Origin: JAGQYP01 sp041392305
GTDB taxonomy: Bacteria; Bacteroidota; Bacteroidia; Flavobacteriales_D; Crocinitomicaceae
DNA length: 64,000 bases
Reading direction: 5' to 3'
NCBI GenBank assembly: GCA_041392305.1
Contig: JAWKMJ010000007.1
Span: forward strand, 1 to 64,000
Shown in pieces: positions 46,098 to 53,672 of this stretch (within the stretch, counting starts at the first letter, position 1; the number at the start of each line of letters is the position of its first letter). The notes beneath the pieces are model-generated. The model did not search any database. It was not told where the DNA came from and saw nothing but the letters and a program-made list of their open reading frames with translations. The translations under genes were made by a program, and so were the position numbers.

Positions 46098-47115
46098 AGT
46101 CTTTTGGATTCAGTTGATTAAAATGGTCTCTTTTCTTCCAGAATTTTTGAAGCACAATACTCTTTCGATAATATCCGGCATTGTTTTCATTACCTGAATT
46201 TGTTTTTCGATAGGCTTTTCTAACTTTTAAAAAGTGTTTGAGCTGCTTATAATAATCAAAATGGGCATTTACAATTGCTTTCAAGTGTTTCCATTCCCCC
46301 ATAAAAAAGAATCTAATTCCAGCAATACCATCAATAATCAAGCGGTTAAAAATTAGTAGAAAAAGATTGCCACGATAATTTTTTGTAATCATAAACAAAC
46401 TGTTTCTAAAATTCAAATAGGTTTTTTTGGGAGTCATATAATTCAGAGTGCCTCCTCCAAGGTGATAAATATGTGATTCCCCACAATATCCAATCTTATA
46501 GCCTAAGTTTTTTAATCGCCAACAGAGGTCAATTTCTTCCATGTGAGCAAAAAAACGCTCATCTAGACCTCCACATTCGTGGAATATATCGGCTTTAATG
46601 AACATACACGCACCTGTCGCCCAAAAGATTTCTCGATTGTCATCGTATTGATGAATATCCGGTTCTATTTCTTGAAAAATACGTCCACGGCAAAATGGGA
46701 AATAATATTTATCTAAGAATCCGCCCCCTGCTCCTGCATGTTCGAATTTAGTGGGTTCCATTAAGCTGAGAACTTTTGGTTGACAGGCCACCATATTATC
46801 TTGTGAATTCATGAATTGAATCACCGGATCAATCCAATCCTCAGTCACTTGAATATCTGAATTCAGGAGTACATAGTAATCCGCTGAAATTTTCTTTAAA
46901 GCATCATTATAGCCTTTTGCGAATCCACCATTTTCTTCGTTTACAACTATTTTAATTTGAGGGTAGTTGGAGCGAACAAATGAAATAGAGTCATCTGTAG
47001 AAGCATTATCAGCTAAATAAATTGTTGCATTTCCAGAATACGAACAAACGCTTGGTAGATATTCTTCCAATAATTTTCGACCATTCCAGTTCAATATGAC
47101 AACGGCAATTTCCAT
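46084..47115 (-). CDS. Family 2 glycosyltransferase
   Basis: A 343-residue inverting GT-A glycosyltransferase of the rhamnosyltransferase-like group: VVILNWNGRKLLEEYLPSV, LADNASTDDSI, NEENGGFAKGYNDAL, YVLLNSDIQVTEDW (DxD-like SD) and the acceptor motif GGLDERFFAHMEEIDLCWRL. It likely adds a sugar to an envelope polysaccharide. The basic C-terminus with amphipathic helices suggests attachment to the inner membrane. It ends inside aroQ (convergent) and precedes no other sugar gene in its immediate unit. Confidence 0.9.
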   Translation of the reverse strand: MEIAVVILNWNGRKLLEEYLPSVCSYSGNATIYLADNASTDDSISFVRSNYPQIKIVVNEENGGFAKGYNDALKKISADYYVLLNSDIQVTEDWIDPVIQFMNSQDNMVACQPKVLSLMEPTKFEHAGAGGGFLDKYYFPFCRGRIFQEIEPDIHQYDDNREIFWATGACMFIKADIFHECGGLDERFFAHMEEIDLCWRLKNLGYKIGYCGESHIYHLGGGTLNYMTPKKTYLNFRNSLFMITKNYRGNLFLLIFNRLIIDGIAGIRFFFMGEWKHLKAIVNAHFDYYKQLKHFLKVRKAYRKTNSGNENNAGYYRKSIVLQKFWKKRDHFNQLNPKDFMES

Positions 47116-47165
47116 AGATCAGGTGGCGAATATAAGAAAAGAAAAGTTGAATTCACTGTAAAGAA

Positions 47166-48629
47166 TTACCACTTTCTTCTTCCATTCATGTTATAGAAAT
47201 CGTCAGCATTCCCTCCCCAATGATCCAAAACACCATCTGCTGGGTCATCTAAATTACTTGAAGGGGAATTCCTTTGCATAAGATCATGTCTCCAACGGTA
47301 ATTTTGTAATTCACCAATCATATCTGAATGTAACAGTTGGTAATCGTTGGTAACCAAATCTCTATTGAAGAAAACAAATTGCTTATTCGACTGATTTTGA
47401 ATTTTATCATATTGCCATATTTCATAGGGGTAAGAACTTGGTTCGTTAGGACGTTCCATGATGGTGCTTGGAGCGCCATATTGCAGATAAACCCGACCTC
47501 TGTCTGCCTGGAAGCCTCTTTTAATTTGAGTACCATAATAGACTTCTACAATATCCACTTGATGTTTGTATTCCATCCAGGCTTTAATTGGATCGAAGGC
47601 ATCGGTTTTGTTCCAAAAGAATGCCATGTATTTTTTTAGTTTGGTTGTATCTCCTTCTTTGACTAATTCATAAATGTTTGTTTGTTCAGATCTTCCACAG
47701 ATAGGAACCAAGCTTTCTACATAATAAGCAATTGAATCTCCTGAAATATCAAATTGATGAAGATTCTCAATTTCGACATAGTCAATGATCTGATCCGTTT
47801 TCTTATAGCGCTCCAAATATTGGCGTTTTGAGAAAACCGTATCTCCTGTTTCTCCTATGATTTGAACTACTAAATTGTAATCTCCTGTTGGCAATTCCTC
47901 AATATCAAAAGTATTTAAGTGTACCATGGTACTGCTAACAGTTTGGCGCTTAACTTTCATCATTTTTGGAACTGGTTTCTTACTTGTATAATCTTCCAAA
48001 TAGCATTGTACTACGTATGGACTTCCTTCTTTTAAAGACTGATTTAGGTTATACCCTTCGAAATAGAAAATAATCCGATCCATATCGTTTCCGTAATAGT
48101 TGGATAGATAGGGTACTAGTTGGTAGCCGCTTTTGTAAAAAAGGTCTTCTTTGTTGTCTGACTTATTCGCAAATTCGATCAATGAAATGTCAGAAATATC
48201 CCCTTTAGAAAAATCCGGGACAATTAAAGATTGAAAAGCAAAGACCGGTTTTGATTGCTTTTTATTTAAATCGAGCAATTCAATTTCGAGTTCATATTCT
48301 CCAGGAGGCGCCAAAAATCTTTGAACATCATACAAATCTTCCAATACACTGTCTTTTACTATTGGAGAAGCAATCTCATACTTTTTAAAATCGATAATGC
48401 TATCGCCTTGTTTTAGTATAAGCGTAATTTGCACATTCGACTGAATGCCATCTTGGACTTGCACGTATTTTAAATAAGGTGCAGAAATGTTCAAATACGT
48501 CTCGAGGTAAGCACCTTGGCCAGGAGCATAAAAAACAGTGTAGTCAAAAAGGGCCTTGATCTGTTTGGCTTCTGCCTGAATAAGAGGAAGTATTCCAAAG
48601 AAAAAAAGTACAAGTATCTTTCGCATCAT
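47166..48629 (-). CDS. GWxTD domain-containing exported protein
   Basis: A 487-residue secreted or periplasmic protein with signal peptide (MMRKILVLFFFGILPLIQAEA). The C-terminal domain (RGRVYLQYGAPSTIMERPNE, SYPYEIWQYDKI, FVFFNRDLVTNDYQLLHSDM) is the hallmark of the GWxTD family of Bacteroidota and relatives, of unknown function. An ATG at 48674 is rejected as start because a consensus -7 promoter box lies between it and 48629. The central region is beta-rich. It is transcribed alone. Confidence 0.85.
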   Translation of the reverse strand: MMRKILVLFFFGILPLIQAEAKQIKALFDYTVFYAPGQGAYLETYLNISAPYLKYVQVQDGIQSNVQITLILKQGDSIIDFKKYEIASPIVKDSVLEDLYDVQRFLAPPGEYELEIELLDLNKKQSKPVFAFQSLIVPDFSKGDISDISLIEFANKSDNKEDLFYKSGYQLVPYLSNYYGNDMDRIIFYFEGYNLNQSLKEGSPYVVQCYLEDYTSKKPVPKMMKVKRQTVSSTMVHLNTFDIEELPTGDYNLVVQIIGETGDTVFSKRQYLERYKKTDQIIDYVEIENLHQFDISGDSIAYYVESLVPICGRSEQTNIYELVKEGDTTKLKKYMAFFWNKTDAFDPIKAWMEYKHQVDIVEVYYGTQIKRGFQADRGRVYLQYGAPSTIMERPNEPSSYPYEIWQYDKIQNQSNKQFVFFNRDLVTNDYQLLHSDMIGELQNYRWRHDLMQRNSPSSNLDDPADGVLDHWGGNADDFYNMNGRRKW

Positions 48630-48654
48630 GATGGATCCTGAGTAAATATTAAAA

Positions 48655-48662
48655 CAAAAATA
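48655..48662 (-). promoter_or_regulatory. -7 promoter box of the GWxTD gene
   Basis: On the minus strand TATTTTTG matches TAnnTTTG exactly, 25 nt before the ATG at 48629 and downstream of the alternative ATG at 48674. Confidence 0.6.
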
Positions 48663-48831
48663 GGCTTTTTTCATCGTTTTGAGAATGAATTTCTGTGGAT
48701 TGGATCAGGTTTCTAGCTAATTGTACCAATTTTTGATTCTGTAGTAGCTTGTTTGTTAGGAAATTGTAAATGAATTCCAAGTAAAACTGAAATTTTTAGG
48801 AAAATCTTATGGCAGGTAAATTTAGATTCTT

Positions 48832-48839
48832 TACTTTTG
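48832..48839 (+). promoter_or_regulatory. -7 promoter box of tRNA-Ser
   Basis: TACTTTTG matches TAnnTTTG exactly and ends 4 nt before the mature tRNA 5' end. Confidence 0.6.
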
Positions 48840-48843
48840 CCGC

Positions 48844-48931
48844 GGAGAATTGGCAGAGTGGTCGAATGCGGCAGTCTTGAAAACTGTTGTGCGGCAACGT
48901 ACCGGGGGTTCGAATCCCTCATTCTCCGCCA
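48844..48931 (+). tRNA. tRNA-Ser (anticodon UGA)
   Basis: A class II tRNA: acceptor GGAGAAT/ATTCTCC, anticodon loop CTTGAAA (anticodon TGA), long variable arm, T arm with TTCGAAT, discriminator G followed by an encoded CCA (48929-48931). CCA is encoded here but not in the other two tRNAs of the window. Confidence 0.96.
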
Positions 48932-48934
48932 GCG

Positions 48935-48968
48935 AAAAAAGAGCTTCCAAAAGGAGCTCTTTTTTTTG
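48935..48968 (+). terminator. Terminator after tRNA-Ser
   Basis: A-run and GAGCT (48941-48945) pair with AGCTC (48955-48959) and a T-run, 10 nt after the tRNA. Confidence 0.85.
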
Positions 48969-49147
48969 TGCCCATTTTTGAGGGATGAGAACCTCAAGTT
49001 TGAGCAAGATTCTTCTCAAAAACTTAAATTCTAAAAAAAAGAACTAAAACAGATATATTACAAAGGCAACCTTTTTAAAATTGATCGTTATTATTGAGAA
49101 GGAACATTTCCTCATACTACTGGTTTGTCTTGCAAAAAACAAGATTT

Positions 49148-49181
49148 AAAAAGGGTGAAGTTTTAATTTCACTCTTTTTTT
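49148..49181 (+). terminator. Orphan terminator-like hairpin
   Basis: AGGGTGAA (49152-49159) pairs with TTCACTCT (49168-49175) with one wobble, followed by a T-run. No gene was found between it and the tRNA-Ser terminator. Confidence 0.6.
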
Positions 49182-49333
49182 ATTTTTTGTTTTTGCAATT
49201 TGGAAGGGTAACTTTCAATAATATGTAGTTCGATTTTTTTTTAGTTCATCAGGAACAGGGGGATTCCGCAATCAAATGCAAAACAAATCAGAAGTATTTA
49301 TTCTGAAGAAAAGAATGATTTTATTCTTAACAT

Positions 49334-49367
49334 GAAAAAAAAGCCACTCTAAATTTCGAATGGCTTT
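49334..49367 (-). terminator. Terminator of the 49.4-kb lipoprotein gene
   Basis: Read on the minus strand, AAAGCCA (49367-49361) pairs with TGGCTTT (49346-49340) and runs into a T-tract. Confidence 0.8.
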
Positions 49368-49393
49368 CTATTAATATTTTTGGAAAAGGAATT

Positions 49394-49894
49394 TTAGATC
49401 CAGGTCAGCCCGATTTGAAATTGGTACCCTGATTTCTCAACCAATATTGAAGTAGGGTATTTCTGACTTTCGGAGCCACCATTAGTATAGTCATGGAGGT
49501 TAATTAATACATATTCCATTGCTCCAGATTGACTACCATACATATCTATAAAAATGAGTGGAGTAAGCCCAGTAACTTCAAAATTCACAACCGGATTAAT
49601 GGGCCAGCTTATTGGTAATGAAGTAGAATTTGGAACTGTCGAACTAACAAATAGGGTGTCAAAGCTTCCATCAGTTATAGAAACATGTACATCTTCAGTT
49701 GGCCATGGATTTCCTTGACCATTTGTTGAAGGATAATTTACAATAGACACGGAGTTAATACTAACCATCGTTGAATATTCGCATGATCCTTCTTCATTGA
49801 AATTGAGTGCATAGGCGTTGTCACAAGTTTCTTTTTTACAAGAAAAAGTAAATAGAAGTGAAAGTCCTAAAGTTGCATAAAGTAGTTTTTTCAT
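49394..49894 (-). CDS. Lipoprotein of unknown function
   Basis: A 166-residue lipoprotein (MKKLLYATLGLSLLFTFSC, lipobox TFSC) followed by a short two-cysteine segment (KKETCDNAYALN, GSCEYST) often seen at the N-terminus of small Bacteroidota lipoproteins. The rest is a probable beta-sandwich (DVHVSITDGSFDTLFVSS, NFEVTGLTPLIFIDMYG, GYQFQIGLTWI). It resembles calcium-binding C2-like envelope proteins in outline only. It has its own terminator and is a single-gene unit. Confidence 0.75.
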   Translation of the reverse strand: MKKLLYATLGLSLLFTFSCKKETCDNAYALNFNEEGSCEYSTMVSINSVSIVNYPSTNGQGNPWPTEDVHVSITDGSFDTLFVSSTVPNSTSLPISWPINPVVNFEVTGLTPLIFIDMYGSQSGAMEYVLINLHDYTNGGSESQKYPTSILVEKSGYQFQIGLTWI

Positions 49895-50095
49895 ACTAGT
49901 TAAATTTAGTTTATCTAAAATTCATAAAAATTTACGCAAACAATTTAATGAAAATTTCGATTTTCAATGGAAAGTGTTTTTTTTCGTTTTGATAATCATG
50001 TGCTTTTGCCGAAGTTTTCTCACATTCTTATAAGTGGAATGCATCTATTCTTTCAAATTTACTTGAAATATGTTCAATATCGATAAAATAAAAAT

Positions 50096-50731
50096 CTAGT
50101 ATAGGTATTCCTTTTTCTTTACTAATTGTTTCATTGCTTCACCTTCGATCAACTTATAATCTGTTTGAATGACATAAGTGCTTCCATCCTCTTTTTGGTA
50201 GGTGTTTCGGCGAGATAAACAGGTCTCAACAACGGCATATTCTTTTTTAATCAAATGTGCCTTTTCTGATTTCAATTCAGGAGTATTTTCTTGAAAATTA
50301 ATTAAACCCATCGACTTTTTATTGAAAGTAGAATAAGCGAAAAGATCCGTTTTCAGATCATCTAATTGGGCAATAACTATGAGTTCCGGAGATCCATCAG
50401 CGTCTAAATCTTCAATGGAGTAAGACACATTTTTTGAATTTGTTATCGCTTGAAATGATTCATCAAAATTTTCCAATCCAGAAGGGGAAATGGTAATACT
50501 GGTTATTCCGTCTTCATTGGTGGCAACAATGTGAAAATGGATGCCTTGAAGAGAATCTGATGAATTCAACAAGGTATCAATTGAAGAGGAAGAATGAACC
50601 ACGGTAAGAGAATCATTCAATTCTTTTTTTTCTTGAACTACTTTGTTGTTTGAGGTAGTATCCGAATTTTTTGAATCGCATGATTGAAAAGAAAGTCCGA
50701 AAAGAACAAAGGCATAGATATAATTTCTCAT
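50096..50731 (-). CDS. Lipoprotein of unknown function
   Basis: A 211-residue protein starting MRNYIYAFVLFGLSFQSC (lipobox FQSC). The ATG at 50731 is chosen; the longer ORF start is non-ATG. After a Ser/Asn/Lys-rich linker there is a domain with IEDLDADGSPELIVIAQ, an FG-GAP/VCBS-like calcium loop (D-x-D-x-D-G). It ends with a basic tail KKKEYLY. Function unknown; probably lipid-anchored in the envelope. Confidence 0.75.
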   Translation of the reverse strand: MRNYIYAFVLFGLSFQSCDSKNSDTTSNNKVVQEKKELNDSLTVVHSSSSIDTLLNSSDSLQGIHFHIVATNEDGITSITISPSGLENFDESFQAITNSKNVSYSIEDLDADGSPELIVIAQLDDLKTDLFAYSTFNKKSMGLINFQENTPELKSEKAHLIKKEYAVVETCLSRRNTYQKEDGSTYVIQTDYKLIEGEAMKQLVKKKEYLY

Positions 50732-50913
50732 GAGCAATTTATTTTTGAGAAAAGATAAGGAATTGTTCAACTTTTATAGTGAAGCAAGAAAGGAATTTTC
50801 TTTTTTTTAGTCAATATAAGGAAACAACTCCTAAATAATTCATGTTTTCATGGCACATTCTTTGAATGAATAAAAGATATCCAAAGAATAAGTTACGGAT
50901 TTAAAATTTGACG

Positions 50914-50921
50914 TATATTTG
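50914..50921 (+). promoter_or_regulatory. -7 promoter box of the 578-residue exported protein gene
   Basis: TATATTTG matches TAnnTTTG exactly, about 50 nt before the ATG at 50973. A leader of some 45 nt is predicted. Confidence 0.6.
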
Positions 50922-50972
50922 AAGCCGAATAACTTGACATTAAATAATTTATAAACTAAAAACTAGAGAACT

Positions 50973-52709
50973 ATGAAGAGAAATCTTTCAATCCTGTTTC
51001 TTTCTTTTTTAATGATTGTGCCCATGTTTGCACAAAAGTTAGAGAAAGAAGTAACGCATGTGCCTGAAAGTTTGACAAAAGACAGTTATGTGGGTAACGT
51101 AAGTTATGATCCTTCTACGGAAGTAACTTCTTTAACCTATGTTGAAAAGGACATGTTCAAAACAAAATTTAAGACCTATTCTTTTGACAAAGACTTCAAA
51201 TTCATCAAAGAAGATGTAAAAGTTTACACATTTGGAGATGCTTGGAGAGATGCAATGAAAGAGTTAAGAGAATCTTTCCAGTGGTTTCGATTTAGAGGTG
51301 AAGAATACACCAGAGAGTGGATTGACATCAGACAAGGATGGGGAGGAAAAATTGTTGCTGAAAAGAAGAAAGCAACCTGGAAGTACAATTGGTTCTGGGG
51401 AGGATATGTGCCTCATTATGACTATGTAGAAGCGGTGAAGATTAAATCAGAAACCGACGACAAAATCTACCTCTATGATCACGTGGTTAACACAACAACG
51501 GGAGATGCTTACATGATTGTAGGAGTGAAAGCACCAAAAGGATCTAAAGACAAAAAGCAGCATGCAAGAAAGTTTCAAATTGTAAAATTAACGCCTGAGT
51601 TAGATGTTGAGTATTTGGAAGAATTTGAATACAAATACAACATGTGTGTGAGCTTTAGTCAAGTAATTTACGGAGCTGATGCAGATGAAGAAGATGATGA
51701 GTATTCTCTAGCTGACGTTGCTGACGGAGGTGAGTGGTACGTTATGTTTGCTCCAGTTAAAGGGATGTCTGGTAAAGATGATTTAAATCCAGTAAAAGGA
51801 GAAAGTCAAATTATCAGAATCAACTCTGAAGGTAAGATTACCGGTAAGTTGGATTTTACTGCTCCAACAGAAGGATGGGTAATCAAAGGAATGGTGCAAT
51901 CGCCTGATAAGAAAGATTACTATTTCTTCGGACCAGCAAAAGATGGTGTGTATATTGACCAGGTTGCTTCCGTTGTATCTCCAGTAGTATTGAGCAACAA
52001 TGAAAAAGAGATTAAGTATAAAAATTACCAAATCTTAAAGGTGGCTTCAGGGAAAGTGGCTTGGATTAACTCAACGGACTTAGAAGAGTTTGAAACAAAA
52101 GCCTCAGCACCACCTTCGCAGAAGAAATTACCTGAATATGGCGGAAAGAACTTCACAAGAAGAATTACTTTCGTTACAGGTGATGGAGAGTTGATTCTAT
52201 CTGGTCAGAACTATACTAAGCAAATAAAGAAAGATGCGGCAGGTAACTTTTACACTGTATTGAGATATAAAGATTTGATTTTGGCACACTTTGATAACCA
52301 AGGGAAATTGAAAAGAGCTTATGGGGTAAGAAGAGATAAGATGAACAATTACTCTAAATCTATTATAACTCCACAATCTATGTACATTACGCCAAATGGA
52401 AAACATTTATATTGGGTATATGGAGAGATTGCAGGTATGAGAGCTGGATTCTCGTTTAACTTCTTGGGAGCAACGGCACCTGTATCGAAGAGAAAATTAC
52501 TTTATTACCCAGCGGTTGCAAAAGTTGACCTTGAGAATGCAACAATCGGTGATTTCGTTTTCCTAGGAGCTAACGCAGAAGGAAAGCAAGAATACTATAC
52601 CAACCCAAGTGTTGGAGAAATCATGTCCGCAGATGGTAAAAAATTGATCTTTGTTGGTGAAGATAAAAAAGGAAAAATGCTTTGGTTAGCTAAAATGGCA
52701 ATTGACTAA
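50973..52709 (+). CDS. Exported protein of unknown function, probably highly expressed
   Basis: A 578-residue protein with signal peptide (MKRNLSILFLSFLMIVPMFAQ). The family is not recognised. Aromatic and charged motifs stand out (FQWFRFRGEEYTREWID, YNWFWGGYVPHYDYV), and the second half has the regular strand pattern of a propeller (DGELILSGQNYTKQIKK, GKHLYWVYGEIAGMRAGF, GKKLIFVGEDKKGKMLWLAK). Codon use leans to AGA, GGA and AAG/AAA more uniformly than neighbours, which may reflect strong expression. It has its own promoter and a strong terminator. No T9SS sorting domain was found. Confidence 0.75.
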   Translation: MKRNLSILFLSFLMIVPMFAQKLEKEVTHVPESLTKDSYVGNVSYDPSTEVTSLTYVEKDMFKTKFKTYSFDKDFKFIKEDVKVYTFGDAWRDAMKELRESFQWFRFRGEEYTREWIDIRQGWGGKIVAEKKKATWKYNWFWGGYVPHYDYVEAVKIKSETDDKIYLYDHVVNTTTGDAYMIVGVKAPKGSKDKKQHARKFQIVKLTPELDVEYLEEFEYKYNMCVSFSQVIYGADADEEDDEYSLADVADGGEWYVMFAPVKGMSGKDDLNPVKGESQIIRINSEGKITGKLDFTAPTEGWVIKGMVQSPDKKDYYFFGPAKDGVYIDQVASVVSPVVLSNNEKEIKYKNYQILKVASGKVAWINSTDLEEFETKASAPPSQKKLPEYGGKNFTRRITFVTGDGELILSGQNYTKQIKKDAAGNFYTVLRYKDLILAHFDNQGKLKRAYGVRRDKMNNYSKSIITPQSMYITPNGKHLYWVYGEIAGMRAGFSFNFLGATAPVSKRKLLYYPAVAKVDLENATIGDFVFLGANAEGKQEYYTNPSVGEIMSADGKKLIFVGEDKKGKMLWLAKMAID

Positions 52710-52733
52710 AAGCAAAGGTTTTTTTTAATGAAG

Positions 52734-52762
52734 AGGCTCTCAGAAATGGGGGCCTTTTTTTT
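52734..52762. terminator. Bidirectional terminator between the exported protein gene and mntR
   Basis: AGGCTCTC (52734-52741) pairs with GGGGGCCT (52748-52755) with wobbles, then a T-run. It closes both convergent genes. Confidence 0.8.
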
Positions 52763-53426
52763 ATGCCTTTTCAGATTTTTTCTCCACCATCAGTTTATCA
52801 CAAACGGTCTTTGAAAGTGTTTCTTTTCGCCCGTTGTATTCAACCACCATGGAACCGTCAAACTCTTCAATAGAGAGGATTCGTATCTTTGTGTCAAGTG
52901 ACAAATCTCGATTATTCAGAAAATTAAGGAACTCCGAACTGGAATGCCTTAAAGCAACCAACCAAACTTTATCTCCTTGTTTACATTTACTAAGAATTTG
53001 ATATTCCTTTTGGATAATGTTTCCTTTCTTATCAGGAATTGGAGAGCCATGTGGATCCACAGAGGGATAACCAACTAGTTCGTCCATTCGGTCAAAGAAT
53101 TTCGAGGATTGGATATGCTCGATTTGCTCTGCAATTTCATGAACTTCCTCCCAACCAAACCCCATGTTTTCCACTAAAAACATTTCGGTGAGTCTGTGCT
53201 TTCGAATGATGAGTGCGGCTGTTTTTTTACCTTCTTTAGTTAGCTTGATAGGCTTGTATTTCTGGTATTCCACTAAATTTTTCTCGTGCAGTTTTTTAAT
53301 CATGCTATTGACAGTAGGTGTACTCACCTCCAACTGATTACTAAGATCTGAAATACTCACTTCTCCATTGGGATCAGCCAAATTGAAAAGTGCTTTGAGA
53401 TAATTTTCCTCTGTCTGAGAATTCAT
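52761..53426 (-). CDS. mntR: DtxR/MntR-family metal-dependent repressor
   Basis: A 221-residue iron/manganese-sensing repressor: N-terminal winged helix (VSISDLSNQLEVSTPTVNSM, KLTKEGKKTAALIIRKHRL), a metal-binding dimerisation domain with the ligand-rich GWEEVHEIAEQIEHIQS and SVDPHGSPIPD, and a C-terminal FeoA/SH3-like domain (CKQGDKVWLVALRHSS, EFDGSMVVEYNGRK). When loaded with Mn or Fe it would repress uptake genes. It is divergent from the TonB receptor gene, with a palindromic site between them; its own -7 box lies directly before the ATG, so the mRNA is probably leaderless. Confidence 0.9.
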   Translation of the reverse strand: MNSQTEENYLKALFNLADPNGEVSISDLSNQLEVSTPTVNSMIKKLHEKNLVEYQKYKPIKLTKEGKKTAALIIRKHRLTEMFLVENMGFGWEEVHEIAEQIEHIQSSKFFDRMDELVGYPSVDPHGSPIPDKKGNIIQKEYQILSKCKQGDKVWLVALRHSSSEFLNFLNNRDLSLDTKIRILSIEEFDGSMVVEYNGRKETLSKTVCDKLMVEKKSEKA

Positions 53427-53430
53427 GGTG

Positions 53431-53438
53431 CAAAAATA
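53431..53438 (-). promoter_or_regulatory. -7 promoter box of mntR
   Basis: On the minus strand TATTTTTG matches TAnnTTTG exactly and ends 4 nt before the ATG at 53426. Confidence 0.55.
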
Positions 53439-53464
53439 AAGATAAATACTAGAATAAAAAATTT

Positions 53465-53484
53465 GTTAGAATAGTCTAACTTTG
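53465..53484 (+). promoter_or_regulatory. Probable metal-repressor operator with overlapping -7 box
   Basis: GTTAGA-ATAG-TCTAAC (53465-53480) is a perfect palindrome with a 4-nt centre, similar in design to DtxR-family operators. It overlaps TAACTTTG (53477-53484), an exact TAnnTTTG box for rightward transcription of the uptake operon. Repression by the divergent MntR is inferred. Confidence 0.6.
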
Positions 53485-53505
53485 TAAATTTGCTATTCTA
53501 AGTGT

Positions 53506-53644
53506 GAGCAAGAGTTTGGAGCAAGAGCAAGAGAATAGAGCAAGAGCAAGAGAATAGAGCAAGAGCAAGAGAATAGAGCAAGAGAATAGAGCAAGAGCAA
53601 GAGAATAGAGCAAGAGCAAGAGAATAGAGCAAGAGCAAGAGTTA
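53506..53644. repeat. Tandem array of GAGCAAGAGCAAGAGAATA (19-nt unit)
   Basis: Full 19-nt units at 53519-53537, 53538-53556, 53557-53575, 53589-53607 and 53608-53626, a 13-nt short unit at 53576-53588, and partial units at both ends (53506-53514, 53627-53641). It lies in the untranslated leader, between the operator and the TonB receptor start at 53673. Confidence 0.95.
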
Positions 53645-53672
53645 GAGGGGAGTGCGTGGAAGTTGTTAGTAG

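Larger units (their letters stand above)
48932..49393. other. 460-nt stretch without a recognisable gene
   Basis: Contains the tRNA-Ser terminator, an orphan plus-strand terminator-like hairpin (49148-49181) and the terminator of the following minus-strand lipoprotein gene (49334-49367). No ORF above about 20 codons with coding character was seen on either strand. The sequence between 48970 and 49147 could hold a small RNA, but no promoter box supports it. Confidence 0.6.

Noticed and set aside
48630..48674. Upstream ATG for the GWxTD protein
   Set aside because: A consensus -7 promoter box lies downstream of it, and the signal peptide starts at 48629.
48713..49019. Two minus-strand ORFs across tRNA-Ser
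   Set aside because: They are antisense to the tRNA and its terminator and contain no recognisable domain.
53506..53644. CRISPR-like array
   Set aside because: Units are directly adjacent with no unique spacers, and no cas gene is nearby; it is a simple tandem repeat.
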